Made by a program: the position numbers and the translations under genes. 64,000 bases of DNA from positions 1-64,000 of the forward strand of contig JAVXUO010001343.1 of the NCBI GenBank assembly GCA_033065855.1. Reading direction: 5' to 3'. Shown piece by piece: positions 46,186 through 59,049 of this stretch. Numbering within the stretch: position 1 is the stretch's first letter; each line of letters begins with the position of its first letter. The notes below the pieces were generated by a model. It did no database searches. It was given only the letters and a program-made list of their open reading frames with translations, and had not been told where the DNA came from. Origin of the DNA: Escallonia rubra. Lineage: Eukaryota > Streptophyta > Magnoliopsida > Escalloniales > Escalloniaceae.

Positions 46186-49100
46186 AGGGAGGGAGGGGGG
46201 AGCCCATCCCCACCCAACGCTGGGAAAGGCTCCCCCATCTCATCCCATCTGCAACCGTCCACTCCTGTCACGTGGAGGGCCGGAGATGGCTTCTTTTTTA
46301 AAAGCTAAAAACAGTGCGCCAGACTATCATGGCGCACTCTTCACATTGCAAAATACCCTTTTTTCCAAATCTGAATATTTTTATGTGCTATTTCTAAGCA
46401 TTCCCTAATCCGCCACATAGTGTGGCGGCGGGCCGGTGGCGCACTACACAAGGTGTTTTTTTCGCTGATTTCTCTCTCTCTCCACACTTCGCCTCTCACT
46501 TCCATTCTCTCCTCTCTCCTCTCTCCTCTCTCCTCTCTCCTCTCTTTAGCTGCCCAAGGTCGACAGCCAGCATCAGACCAATCCGTCGCCACCACTATAT
46601 CAGTGGCGCAACCATCAATCCCGCCCCCACTACCCACAACCGTAGCTGCCGCCACAGGCAGATCCACCACCACTTGAATTGTCATCGCCCACCACCACCC
46701 ACCGTGCAACCACCTACCAGCACCGCAACCCACTTTACTTCACCACCACCAAATCCTTACCCACCACCAATGTGACCCACCTCACTTCACCACCATTGAA
46801 CGACCCACCACCACCGGGACCCATCTCACTGTATTACATCCGGCCAAGCCCATCACTAATCTCCCTGTCAACACCCTCCACAATCTATCCCCCACCTCTG
46901 CACCAAGACCCCACCCCTCAACTGTCGCCGCCATGTATACACTGCTACCAGAGTGTAGAATGGGTACACAGCAGAGTTTCGTTGTGATTTGGATTATTGA
47001 TAAGAAGTTTCATATCTCATTGTAAATTTATATCACAGATGACCTGGTTGAATGGTTGGAGTTAACCACCTTAGATTCTGGCCAAAAAAATCAAGGCTAA
47101 AGGTGGAAATCTAGGGAATGTTCTTATTCAATGGGTCTGTTGAATGATGTTCGGAATAGGTTTGGCCATCAATTCGTGACGTTAAAGCAGCAGTGGTGGT
47201 TAGTTGCCCCAAAAATTGACAGGCGATGTGTAGCGGGGGTGAGGTGGTAATGGCGGCTAATAGAGTGGTGAGCCGGCTGATGAAGATTCATGGTGCTCGT
47301 GGGTGGGTGTGGAGAGATGGTTGGTTTGTTGGTGATCGCAGTAGTGGTTGCCATGGAAGAGAGAGAGAGAGACCAGTGCAGTGCGTCACATTATGTGGCT
47401 CATTTATTTTTGGTCATCAAAAGGTCTTGCACTATTAACTTGAAGAAAGAAAAAAGTGAAGGGGGATATTTCAGTAAAAGCGAAAAGTGCGCCAGATAGT
47501 TACTGCGGCTCCCGTAAGAGTGTAAGTGTGTGCATGTGTGCACAGAGAGAGAGAGAGATGTAGGTACCAGTATACTTCTGTAGACGATCAACATCAAACA
47601 CAGATTTGTCATTCTGAAGAGCCGCCTTTAACCCCGAAGCTAAATGATCATAGCTTAAATCCTTGTCTATCAATGCACAAAAGAGAATGAAACATATCAG
47701 TTAAAGCTGCAGACGGGATCAACTCAAGCATGAACCAGAAAACGATGGACTGGCTTTTTATTGCAGCTAATCACATTTAAAAGCAGAGACATGCAAGTGA
47801 AATGAGCAAGATGCAATGGCTAGGAAGAAGGGGTTGACCTTTTCAGCAAGTATGAGCATTCCCTATTCCACATGTATCATCAATTCATAAACTTTCATAA
47901 TACATCACCCAGCCAATAACAATGACAAAAGGCACTCACACAAGCGGGTTACAAATCATTGACTCCAAGAGAAGACAATCAGATAGCGTTTCTTGTACTC
48001 TCACACAAGCCAGCAACGTCACAATGTCAATAATCAGGTATGGCCACCACGTTAGGGGCATTTTACTTTGTCTTTATAAGTCAACTTAAAAATGGTGCCA
48101 AAGCGGGAAAGAAACCCTTCAACACTTGTAACAAACATAACAGAAACTTATGTATCAACGAACAGTGAGTTTCCTTGATAAAGCTTCGTAAGAATCAAGA
48201 GATACCAAGCAATCCCCCATGAGGCGGGGATATTTGAGCTTGAAGATGGATTGCTCATCCCGTTCAGAATCTCTGGCTACACTAACTTAAGCATCTTCTG
48301 CTAGAAGGAGCCAACATGACAACTAGTCGTTAAAAGAGGTAGGCATTATTCAACAAGTCTAACCAAACACGCATGTCCATTATAGAAGATAACCCACACT
48401 CCATTTTAATTGCTGGGGAACCCTAGTAATCCAAGCCTCCAAATGAACATGCGATCAGAAAAGGTCATAACATCTAGGAGATGATAACCACTTTTAAATC
48501 TGAAAAGCTCTTGGGTAAAGGGACAGAAACTCGTTATGATCAGCCCTCCCATACTTGCTACAAAGCAACCCCTTTCACCGTGCAACCTAACATCAGCCAT
48601 TCCATATTTGCTAGTGATTACGCCACTCCTAAAAAGAGTCTTCCTCTCTCCAGCAGACCTCCAGAGCGCACAACCAAGTGACTAAAGCTAAAGTGCCTGC
48701 CTTTGCACTCCTCCTTTTCACCACCCAAGCTGGGATGGTGATGGAATTAAATATTCCTAGGCAGACAAGAGAATGTGTTCTCGTGGAAGTCAAGCACTGC
48801 TAGTACAAATCCTCCCGATCTCCTTTTAAGTTTAACAATGAAATGTAGTAGGCGGAGCACGTGCATGTTTACGAATGAAAATTAAAATTATCCTACAATT
48901 TGTTGACATCTTCTGAAGTTCTTTTACGAGGCTCTCCCCAATGAAGAGAAGGCAATTGCATCATGACTAATGAGGTTCCCTAATCAAAATCCCGAAGGAC
49001 TACTTTGCACAAGTGTCCCTTATGTTTCACCCTTCTTATAGATAGGCATATTCCACCTAAGTATGTAGTGCCTGAGTATCATCCTCTTACCTAGGTTTCT

Positions 49101-49893
49101 AGGCCGATTCGCACTTTGCAAACCGTTTAGTGTGGGGTAACATTTCAAGCCTACATATGTACTAACCCTTGAACTAGCACAGGCACCGTCATAAATCCGA
49201 GTAGAATGATATGAAATAAAACCTAACATGAATATTCTCTGATAGAAAATTCCTCCTCTGTCCAACAAAATTTGTAGCAAAGGTTTGAGAACACCAAATG
49301 TGGAGATAATTCCAGAAACCACATAAATTAAGATTACAGCAATAACAAAACCATGATTGTAACATAATCAATAATGTGGTATATATAATTGAAGCCATTC
49401 AAGTCATAATTGTGCAAGAGGTGTGCACCAATATTAAACTTCCTGAATTACCTGGCCAGAAACAGAAATTCAAAGCATCCAGGACAAACAAATACTGAAC
49501 GGTGAGCGGCCCGTTGTCGAAATAGTGAATCCCTTCGTAATCCCATTCCACTTTCGGAATCGAGTCCTTGATACTCTCCGCCACTTTCTCAATGCCTGCA
49601 TACACAACCGTTTTACTTTCAAAATTCCCTTTATAAGATCCTCCAAGAATATTCTACATTTTTCCCTTGCAAATTCCTAGGTACAAATCAAAAGGACGTC
49701 GTTTAAAAGTGGGAAAACCAACGAGCAAAGACAATGTTTACGCGTTCGCATATAAAGGTATAAAATATAATGAGTCTAAGAGAGTATAAAAGTGCGCGAC
49801 TTCAATGTTATGAGTGGGAGGACCTGAGGAGTCGACGGTGACGTGAGAGGAGTGACCGGCGACCCACGCGGAGCTAGCCCTGACCTCTTCCAT
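42197..49893 (-). CDS. Queuosine 5'-phosphate N-glycosylase/hydrolase family protein (DUF2419, QNG1-type)
   Basis: Seven minus-strand exons: 49893-49824, 49595-49452, 47666-47568, 44448-44372, 44293-44185, 44051-43723 and 42289-42197. They join in frame to 306 residues. The protein starts MEEVRASSAWVAGHSSHVTV and contains IKDSIPKVEWDYEGIHYFDN, LTVQYLFVLDALNFCFWP, GRELRELLKWPKPLPLEDER, KRAQIFAADLWGAFKGQNYG, FDDIGSVTIFADYIVPAVLQ and a C-terminus HHHRTLSIYY. These are the conserved blocks of the Q-salvage family (human C9orf64/QNG1). The enzyme frees queuine from queuosine 5'-phosphate so that tRNA-guanine transglycosylase can reuse it. Plants cannot make queuine and depend on salvage. Introns 2 (1785 bp) and 3 (3.1 kb) are swollen; intron 3 contains transposon sequence. 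The exon 1 donor GTCCTC is weak but keeps the frame. Confidence 0.95.
44557..45156. repeat. Recent 296-bp tandem duplication inside QNG1 intron 3
   Basis: The block starting ACAATTTGACCATGTAAAAC at 44561 recurs at 44857 and runs to about 45156. The two copies differ only by a base or two and by the length of a T-run, so the duplication is recent. Each unit consists of unique intron DNA followed by the tail of a LINE (GTGGCTACTGAAAAGTAAAT onwards). Confidence 0.93.
45040..45540 (-). mobile_element. 5'-truncated L1-type LINE remnant (zf-RVT end of ORF2 plus 3' tail)
   Basis: On the minus strand, 45540-45420 reads NWCFLCKSDGESLGHHAV, the zinc-binding zf-RVT motif found downstream of plant LINE reverse transcriptases. 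Position 45414 onwards reads LFGVSWVMPKSAVKLLQSGL and ATPLSIVWSLWKERNNRAL, the tryptophan-rich block that follows it. A 3' UTR and an A-rich tail end near 45040. A stop interrupts the zf-RVT part, and the upstream polymerase is missing. The tail is also present in the left copy of the 296-bp duplication. Confidence 0.8.
46135..46195. repeat. Compound microsatellite (GT)n-(GA)n-(GGGA)n
   Basis: About ten GT, then about thirteen GA, then four GGGA units in direct succession, inside QNG1 intron 3. Confidence 0.9.
46316..47508. mobile_element. Probable Mutator-like element in QNG1 intron 3
   Basis: The left end contains ACTATCATGGCGCACTCTTC and the right end, reversed, AACTATCTGGCGCACTTTTC, each followed by an AAATA.CCC block. 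This is a diverged terminal inverted repeat of about 50 bp. The left terminus is itself a hairpin (AGTGCGCCA/TGGCGCACT). The interior has a (TCTCC)n run and a CCACC-rich stretch unlike the surrounding intron. I could not find a clean target duplication, so family and borders are tentative. Confidence 0.45.
47667..49451 (-). other. QNG1 intron 2 (1785 bp)
   Basis: No transposon signature, repeat or open frame of note was seen inside this intron. Confidence 0.6.
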
Positions 49894-50652
49894 GGCCGGT
49901 ATTCAGCAACCACCACTAACGTCGCCTTGTTTGTAGTTTTCAGGGCGGCGCCGCCGTAATGCGAACTCGTGGACAGCGAATAATCACGAATGAACCCTAA
50001 GTGGATGAGTCGAATATAAAGATGTCGGTGAATGCGGACCACTGTTTTTTCTTCATTCGAAGTTTCCCGCTTTTGTTCGGCTGTCACCCACGGGGCCCAT
50101 TCATTCCCTTCCAATTTGTTGTTTTTTTTTCCTTTTTTGTTTTTCTTGGGTCAGACGCCCCATCCCACCTTTCTCTCCGTTTAGGTACATTGATTGATTT
50201 GACCAGTCACGCAGCCCACGTGTGAACTCGAGTGAGTGGATCCCGTGCTCGAAAGACCTTTGACCTAGTGGGAGTGGATAACCTTCGTAAAGTGGGGGCC
50301 TTTCCGCCTGCTCCCTTTGCAAAAACTCTTTCTCCCAGAGTGAGGAGAAAATTGCGATTCCTCTCTCTCTCTCTCCCTCCCTCCCCCTCCTACCTACTCC
50401 CGTTTCCGTCACGTCACCACAGCAAGATTTTCTGCCACGTGGTGATGTGATAATTTTTAGTTTGATGTCTAAATAGGGTTGTTAGGAATCTTGGCGGTTT
50501 TGGCGAGCTGAACGGTCATCAGCGCTGTGACGGTCACAATTGGTCGGATTGCAAATTCATGATTTTCCGACGTTGGAGTTCAATTTGAGGTTGTTAGTAA
50601 GGGTAAGTTGTTGGATCCTTGTGCTCTGCGATTAGTTTGTGGTGGGTTTGAA
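49894..50652. promoter_or_regulatory. QNG1 upstream region
   Basis: Unique-looking DNA upstream of the minus-strand QNG1 start, with T-rich and GAGAGA-rich patches (50360-50390). No specific site can be named. Confidence 0.35.
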
Positions 50653-51267
50653 TAAGTGTGAGCACAAAACCGTTTTAATTTATCTGAACCGCTTAAATCG
50701 ATCAAATCGAATCAATCCAATTCTAATCATCTAAATAATTAATGGTTCGGTCTCACATTTTTCAAACCAACCTTCGTTTGGTTCACGGTTCACATTTTTT
50801 AAACTGATTCCAAACTGAATCGAACCGACCTATGATATGTTAATCTATTTTTAATAACATTCATTAATAATTTCACATATATATAGCCCTAAGAAAATCC
50901 AAATAAACAAATCTTAAAAATTAAAAGAAAAAAAATATAATTAGAACACTTATATCATGACCAAAATCTATCGTAACTTACTCATTATTTTGCATACATC
51001 AATGAGCACTTATATATCAATTGTAACAATATTATATGTAATTTAGAAAAATATTTTTTTTATTTTTAATTATTATTATATTCAATAGTAGTGTGTAAAG
51101 GAACAACGTCTTTAAGTAAGCGCAAATTGTTTAAATCGATCAAACCAAACCGTCCAAACGGATGGTGCTTGGTTTGGTTCGTTTTGGCTCAAAAAATTTC
51201 AAATCAAGGGGTAACGATTCGATTTGCGGTTTGACCCTCGACCCAAACTGAATCATGCTCACCCTTA
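50653..51267. mobile_element. Degenerate hAT element (TAAGGGTGAGCA form of the TAGGGGTGAG family)
   Basis: Left end TAAGTGTGAGCA, right end reversed TAAGGGTGAGCA. Subterminal AACCG/CGGTT motifs, with AAATCGATCAAATCGAA on the left and AAATCGATCAAACCAAACCG on the right. The target duplication is weak (GGTTTGAA against GTTTTGGG, five of eight), consistent with age. Confidence 0.65.
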
Positions 51268-52473
51268 GTTTTGGGTGTAGTCTAATTTTGCCATCGGTTT
51301 TGTGTTAGTCGCGATCCCGCGGGTTGGAGTTAGGATGGTGAGTGTAGGGTTATGTTCAATTCTTCTAAGGTTTTGATTCCCCCTCCAGTTCATTCCCCAT
51401 TCCCTATAAAAGGTTTACGGGTTGCTGTTAGGTTCAAGTTTGTGGGTCGTTGTTGGGTCCAGTTGGTGATTTTGAAGGCTTTGGTTGCCGATACTTATTG
51501 AAGATTATGAGGGGCCTCGATTTGCTGATGGTGAGGGACCGGTGATTCCAGTAGTTTTCGACCAATGCTTCTGTATGTGGACAGTCGGTGGTTGTGCGGA
51601 GCTTTTGAAGGTAAAAAGCTTGATGATTTAGTTGGTTTTTGCTCCGGTATTCTCCTTGGATCGGCAGCAGTATGATGGCGAGATAAGGTGGTGTTTTCCG
51701 GCGCCAGCCTGAATGCATGGGAATCGAAGCCACATTGCAGTGAAGGGGCACGTGTCTGGATTTAGCTTGTGGTGGACTTTTTGCTTGTATTTTTTGATTG
51801 GTTGTTGATGATTTAGTCTTTATATGTTTTTAGTTCATAGTTATCTTGTTTTAATTAGGTTTTCTTGATTTAGTCTTTATCTGTTTGTATGTAGTTAGTT
51901 CTTCCCGGGGGTGGGGGAGGGGGACGGGACGAGGCAAAAAAAGTTTTTTTTTTTTTATCTTGTTTTATTTTGGTTGCTCACTTAGATAGGGATGTCATCA
52001 ATTTATTTGTCTTTTACCTTTTGGCTACTCCATGTATATTCGATCTCAAAATATCCTGGTATATATTCTTGACTTCTCTAAAAAAAAAAATGTTGCTACA
52101 TTTGCTACATAGGATGATGTGTTTTCAACTAATGATAACTTTGAATTGCTAAACTTATTAAAAAATACTCCGGGGTATTTTAGAATCATCGTGGGATGAA
52201 TTTTCAAATTAGACAACATGCATTTATAAAGTAATCCATATCATTTTACTTCGGGAACAACTAGGAAAAAAAAAATTTGGTATTAATACTTTGTCGCATC
52301 TCTGTGTTTTGAAATTTTAAAATTAGACGAACTTAACGCTTGAACACGTATCTGACATGAACATTCGCGCGCGAGTCCACATAACACAGGTGAAGACATA
52401 GTTGTAAATATATTATTTGGCAGCAATAGGGTTTTTTCGGAACAAAAGTGCACAAACTCGTACATTTACCATT
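51268..52473. other. Spacer without recognised gene
   Basis: G/T-rich stretch 51280-51960 followed by AT-rich DNA. Open frames here are short and unlike known families. A poly-T run lies near 51945. Confidence 0.4.
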
Positions 52474-52762
52474 TTTTTTGTTTGTTTTTATTTTGTATTT
52501 TTATTTTCATGATTTTCGTATTTAGTTCGAAAATAAGCTCTTGTACTTTTATCATCTTTACCACAAAAAAAAAATTAGTTACTTTTTCTTAAATTGGGTT
52601 AAGTTTTGGCGAGAAAAGCTGAAAACACCTCAGAGGTTTTTTGTCACTGTTTAAGTAACTTTACCCAAAACGAAAACAGAAAATGGTAAAAGTACATAAA
52701 ATTAAGAATCTTTTTTATCATCGTTGCAAAAAACAAAAAACGAATATGATAAACGTACGGGC
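52474..52762. repeat. Dispersed repeat, copy B (partner 36556-36841)
   Basis: Same block order as copy A, same orientation; ends at GTACGGGCCCGTTTG. Confidence 0.75.
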
Positions 52763-53678
52763 CCGTTTGAAGAACAAAACTACCCACACTTCAAGATGAC
52801 CCATGCACAATTTTTGGCTCATAAGAAGAATGTAGAGTCCAACCGCCAAAATGAGACTTCTAGATTGAGAAATGACAATGATGTAATGAACATGGAAGCA
52901 ACAATTCTTGTTGCCGACTAACGGATCGCCATTCTCTTCTTAGTCAGAAAAATTCAAATCCCGTCATCATAAATTTTAATAAGGTCGCATCATAGCCGGC
53001 AAAGGAGGATAAAAGTTAGTTATAAGGTTCGTTCTCGGCGTACGCATGTAATTTTAGTTGCAAATGTGCTAAATACACACAAACAACCCTAACAAGCACA
53101 ACATGCCAAAAAGAAAACAACCATATAAAGGGCAACAATAGAAACCATATGCTAACTATATATATGCTCAGAAGCAGCCTTAACTCAACCAAACACACGA
53201 CCGTAATGCCAACACTTTCCAAAGTGAAGGCATCAACGTGCACAGTTTGAACTTTTCTCTTGTCTGCTTCTCGAGTCAAAAAATGTTTATGATTTGGTTG
53301 AGCCTAAGACCAGAATAATCGAATAGACTACTCTATAAGCTCGACCGGGACTCCTAAATATTGAGATAGTATGGTGAAATTTTCGAATATGTACTCCCCG
53401 AACTCAAGTGCACTACCACACATAAATGTCTACAGTTTAAGCCAATTGAACAAATTCCTACTCCTTTAATTTGGAAGCACACTAGCCCCAATACGATGAA
53501 GAACAAAATATTTGTATGTTTTTTACATTGCTCAAGGCCTCACGGTCACCTCCCTACTTCAACATATTCGTGGGCACATCTAGCTTCTCCATACCCTAAA
53601 CATGTCTCAGCCTATTTTATTTATTTATTTATTCCACATTTCCTAACAAATAGCGCAGCAGCAGCAAACCCTCATTTA

Positions 53679-54418
53679 TGTTGGAGTAGAGTGCAGAATG
53701 GAAAAAGAAAAAATAAAATTCTATGACTTGAGGCGCGTCTAAAGACACTGTCTTTAAGGCGATATTTGCCCCCACTCGTTCCGAGTTTGCTACCGGATTA
53801 ATGCAAATCACCTCCAGGATTACTCAAACCAACAATCTGCAGGTAGCAATTCTGAAAATTCGTTTCAGAATTGCTCTTCGAATTTGTGTACGTAACTGAG
53901 AAAGAGAGACGAGATTCTGAAATTTTGGAATGCAAAGAATTAATTAATTCTGAATTTTCAAAATCTTATATATGGACTAACAGTCACCCTCTCATGAAGG
54001 GACACAACCATTAAAGGCACTACTTCATAAATAATTGTTATTTCTGGTACCTTTCTAGAATTATTTCAAAGTCACAAAAGTGTCACTAAAAATAAATGGC
54101 TGAAAGAAATAATTCCAAAAATTAGTTAAAATATGGGCCGTTAGATCATATATAAATCAACGAGCCATATGCACTCGCGACAAGCGTGCAAAGTGCGCAC
54201 ACAATGCGCCACATGCGCGTGTGGTGCACCGCACAATAGCATTTCCAATCTTCCCTCTAAAACATCTCAAAAACAATTCAAATGTATGTACCATGTGCTT
54301 GCTCATAAGAAGAGAGAAAGTTTTTTTTTCTCTCAAATTTGGAACAAAGAACAAGACCTTGTGGGTCTTGAACTTCACTTACAATACAAACACATGACGT
54401 AACAATTTAACACCAACA
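53679..54418 (-). mobile_element. Solo LTR, Copia-like, minus orientation (LTR retrotransposon fossil)
   Basis: Terminal TGTTGG/CCAACA bounds a 740-bp segment flanked by ATTTA (53674-53678) and ATTTC (54419-54423), four of five matching. On the minus strand it starts TGTTGGTGTTAAATTGTTAC. It has a TATATAAG-type box two thirds along and a late GCCTTAAAGACAGTGTC block, the layout of a Copia LTR. No internal region adjoins it, so it is a solo LTR. It contains a 13-bp perfect hairpin (AGCAATTCTGAAA, 53846-53876). Confidence 0.75.
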
Positions 54419-56881
54419 ATTTCCTTTACTCACTTTGTTACACTTCACTAGTTCCATACAATGTATGCTTAAATTGATGTCATGATACCGTCACATGCCG
54501 TCCATCACCTCTCATATGTTAACAAGCTTTTACATAAGTACTTAAAACTCTGGATTACCAACTAGCAAACCTTCTAACTTTTCCTTTTCATTTCCTATCT
54601 GTTTTATCCTCTCTCTTTTTTTCCAAACCCTAGCCAACATTTACGTTTCTCATTTCAATTCCACGCCATAGTCCATACATGCATGGTCAGTTTATAGAAC
54701 TCTAGCACACCGCTGACTCCCTAAAAAATGTTTTCAAACATTACTTGAAGAGTCGTTAGGGGTGAGCACGGTTCGGTTGGTTTGGTTTGGAGGCTGAACA
54801 CCAAACCAAACTGACAGACCTCTGTTTGGGAAAGAAAGAAAAAAAACCAAATCGTGGTTGAACGGTTCGGTTTTTGCTGGTTGAACGGATCAGTTTGAAC
54901 TATTTAATCGGTTTGAGCCAAACTCATTTTTGGGCAAGTTTAAGCTAAAAAAATTAATAACTTACACATGCTAATAAGCTCTAAAAAAACTGATTTTTTT
55001 ATCATAATTAATAACACTTAGTGAGGTGCAGGCAGTGAGTGAAAAATATATGTTACGTCAAGGGATTTAGGATTTATCACATTTTATATGAGTGGTTAGA
55101 TAATGTAACGCCTCGAAAAATCCGAAAGTCCATTGCTCCGGACCCCCGAGGCGTTAACCTATAACATCACACAGATCAGAGCACCTGTCATAATTTCATT
55201 TTCTTAAACAACATCACGCTATGTTCTTCCAGCAACATAAGGTTCCACAAAATGAATTCCAGGCTTAAGATATTACAAACTGGCACATAAGTTCTAAACA
55301 AGCACACCAACTATACAGGCCCACGCAGGAGTCCTATTTACACGGACTAAGGTAGCTGCCCTAAAGGTCTTACCCGATGCTGGCTCCCATCACACAAGCT
55401 ACCGCTGAGGACTACCTGTAGAACAGAACAATTGAGTGTGAGCTTTTAAGAGCTCAGTAAGGTCGCTCAAAGTAATCTCAGAAGGAGTTACAACAATTCA
55501 AAGACAAATAGTTCAGGGATTTCAAACAATTGTTCTCATACATTTTTTAACAATAAATTCAGATATAATGCACATACATTCAGAAGATACTGATCATGGG
55601 TAGTAGCAATGTCATACAAGCAAGGCTCAGAAAATGTACACATGCATGATGTACTAGAATACTAGTCCATTTATGTACTAGCCTACGTTCCACGCAGGAT
55701 TCAGACCAGCCTTATAACGCCCGTCTCAGAACAGAACATAACAAATTCCCATGTCAGTATACAGAAGACATATATCACATAATCAATACACATATCAATG
55801 CTCAATATGCAATAAAAGGTGAGCATCGACAAGAGTTCAATAATTGAATCAGGCTCAACATCAGGGCTTACTTGGCAAGAACATATCGAAATCAATGCAG
55901 ACTTAGAGTTCAACAACGGCCATAAAGTAACAAAAAAATAATTTCGGAAGCAAACTGATGGCTTGAGATTCAGACAAAAACCCTTACATGGTTCGCAGCT
56001 ATAATAACCTACCAGAAACAATTCTTGCTTTAACCTAAACGGAACAATTCAAAGATTAGAATGTAGCTTACAATATTATATTATAACTCACTATTAACTC
56101 ACACACAGTCCCATAATGACCGCCTCACTGGATGCGTAAAATTACCAAAATGCCCCTGAGGGTTTTCGGCACCAGAAAAATCCCAAAAAATATCTTAAAA
56201 TACTATTTGAAGTATCCTAGGACAGAGCGCTTAAAAGCCGGTTCGACTATAAATACCTATTGGCCTCGGAATGGTACGAAAATTTTAGATACTGAATCAT
56301 ATCAATAAATTAAAGTTCTCTGAAAATTTTCATATTAAAATAACTTAATTTACTATGCCAAATAAATCGATAATTTTAATTAACGGATACCCTAATTTAA
56401 CGCCCTTCGGGAACACCAAAAATTCCAAAGCGTACGTCTCGTAAAGATATTGTGGGTTATAGTTTTGCACTTTGTCCAATTTTAATCCTAGATAATTATA
56501 AAAATTGGATTAAAAACTATCTAACTAGTTCTTACCTTTAGTGACGATTACAATCACTATTCACAGATTAGCGCACACACTAAAACACCTTAAAAGCACA
56601 CATTCTCTTCTTCCTCTTCATTGCCGAGATACCCATCACACACACACACTCACACACTTCACAAACACACACACTACTTCACTTTCAATACACCCAAATC
56701 CCTAGGAAATCCACTACACTAACTTAAACTCATTCACTTACACACAATTATATGCAAATCACCCGCACACTAATTCACTGAACCTCATACACCCATTTTC
56801 CTTCACCCGGCCGAATCCATTAACCCACAATTCTCTCACACACACTGCTATGGATTTAGGCACCCATTAAACACCTTATAC

Positions 56882-57789
56882 TAGAGGTGGCAAAATAGGT
56901 GGGTGGGTTGGGTTTGGGTGTGAATTAAATGGGTTGGGTATAAATGGGTGACTCACCCATTTAGACCCATTTAATTGTGGATTAATTGGGTCATGTATTA
57001 AATGGGTTGGTTTCACCCATTAATAAAAAAATGACCCATTAAAGTCAAGCTAATGTGTTTGACCCTCTCCTCATCTTCATCGACCACCACCGGAGACCAG
57101 CAATCGTCGCTGCACCGCCCCCACGCCATTTCCAGACCGACAACTAAACCATCTAACCGTAACCACAACCAAAACAGCAACGCCGCACTGCTACCAATCG
57201 ATCTCAACACCATCGGAGATCATCATTTTCCTCAAAACCCAGATCGACAGTAGATCTGAGCCTAGGTGGCTCTAGATCGAGAATCTCGCTCAAGGTTCTT
57301 GCCAAATTTTATTACAAATAACATGTTTGAAGCTTCTGGGGTGATGACGATGCTTGGTTGTGGGTGGTCATAACTGAATCAGCTATCACCGTCGCTCGGG
57401 CTTAGGGATGGCGACGACGTTCAGTCATTGCCGCACCGTCGCTCGACCTTAGGGAATGTTGGGGGTGCTTGGTCGTGGGTTTGGTTAGTGGCGACGGTGA
57501 TGAAAGGCTGGTGACGGCGACAACGACGATGGCAAGTGGTGGTGGAGGTGATGGCGGCGGCGACACCAATGGTAGGTGGTCGTGAGTCATCAGTTGCATG
57601 CCATTTTAGGAAATTGACTGAGGTTAGGTTACTAATGGGTTAGATGGGCACCCATTTAAACCCGTGAATAATTGGGTTTTGTAGGTATTGACCCATTTAG
57701 ACCCAATTATTTAATGGGTGGGTTTGGGTGACTTTTAAGTGGGCGGATTTGGGTGGGCAAATGGATTTGGGTCATGATTGACACCCTTA
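56882..57789. mobile_element. Non-autonomous hAT element (TAGAGGTGGCAAA type) with GGGTGGGT subterminal repeats
   Basis: Left end TAGAGGTGGCAAA, right end reversed TAAGGGTGTCAAT. Perfect 8-bp duplication CCTTATAC (56874-56881 and 57790-57797). Both flanks are dense in ACCCATTTAGACCC / AATGGGTTGGGT motifs. The GC-rich interior (57060-57600) with GGTGGTGGCGACGG-like text codes for nothing I recognise. Related by termini to the element at 15673. Confidence 0.93.
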
Positions 57790-58211
57790 CCTTATACCAC
57801 CAAAACCCACCTATTAATACAGCACTATACCCATTGCATCCATATATTCACCCAAACACACCCATTACATACTTTGCCACACACCCGGCCCACCCACTGC
57901 ACAATCACACGCACACACACTATTACACACTGAGCCCATTCTCTACCCTCACATAACTTAAAACACACACATATACATGCACATAATACACCTACATAGA
58001 TCACTCTCACCATTTCACACAACTAATAACCATATACACCCACAATTACATAAACTGCCCAGCCATGAACACACATACAAGAACACACTCTGAAACACCT
58101 CATTTCACATACCGCCCCACACACTAACACATGAAACTCTCAGCTTTATACAAACCATGAAAACAGTTATATATATATGCTCAAATCCGTTGTAATTCCC
58201 TTACCCACAGC

Positions 58212-59049
58212 CATAGGCGGACCTACATGGTGACACCCCCCCGACTTTTGAAGAAAAAAAAAATTGTTTTCGGGAATCGCACCGAGGCCCACACTCGCAG
58301 TCACCTCTCTCTCTTACCCTGACCCTGACTCCGTGAGTGACACCGGTGGACTGAGCTCAATCCATGACGAGGCTACTCCGACCAGATCTGACCCCTGTCG
58401 GCGACCGCGAGTCCGTGACTGATGCCGCTTAGGCGACGCGCTCTGCTCTTTGAATGCTACTCCGAAGTCCGACCAGATCTGGCCCCTCACAACTGCCAAC
58501 GACCGCGACTGAAGCCGCTCAGGCGACGCCGCGACGACGCCAACGAGGCTCCTTGCTGCCTGCTTGACCTGCTGCTGCTTCGACTTCTTGTGGAGTTGTG
58601 GTCTGTCTCAGTGTCTTGATAGACAGTGTGCCTTGTGATTTGTGAACGTGAGTGTATGTTATTAGTGATAACATATTGAATTGCGCAATGCATGTGATAT
58701 ATTGTGCCTTGTAAATTGTAATTTATCATTCAATCGGATATATTATGCAATGCATGTGATATATTGAATTGTTTCACAAAAATATAAATGGATAACTGGA
58801 TAAGGGTCTGCACGGTTTTAATTAACTTTGAATAATTAAGATTGAAGAAAAAATTATCGAAGTATCTTACTATAAATCGTTATTATAGACATCCTATTAA
58901 TCATACATTATTTGAACAATTTGTCATACTAGTCCTTTGAAAAAATTATCGAAGTGCAATTTGTTTTTTAAATTTTTTTTAAATTTGTTTTTTAGTGAAT
59001 TCAATATAATTTTTGTACCCCCTGAAAAAAATTCCTGGTTCCGCCCCTA
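58212..59049. mobile_element. Non-autonomous hAT element (CAGGGGCGGA family)
   Basis: Left end CATAGGCGGACCTACATGGT, right end reversed TAGGGGCGGAACCAGG. Perfect 8-bp duplication CCCACAGC (58204-58211 and 59050-59057). Interior closely follows the element at 11681: GGTGACA then CCCCC, GACTTTTG, GGAATCGCA, ACCAGATCTG motifs, and a shared right end GTACCCCCTGAAAAAAATTC. Confidence 0.95.

Noticed and set aside
46420-46987. Pro/Thr/His-rich frames at 46420-46987 as a cell-wall protein
   Set aside because: Overlapping frames are equally open, the DNA is a TCTCC/CCACC-rich patch inside a probable transposon in an intron, and there is no signal peptide.
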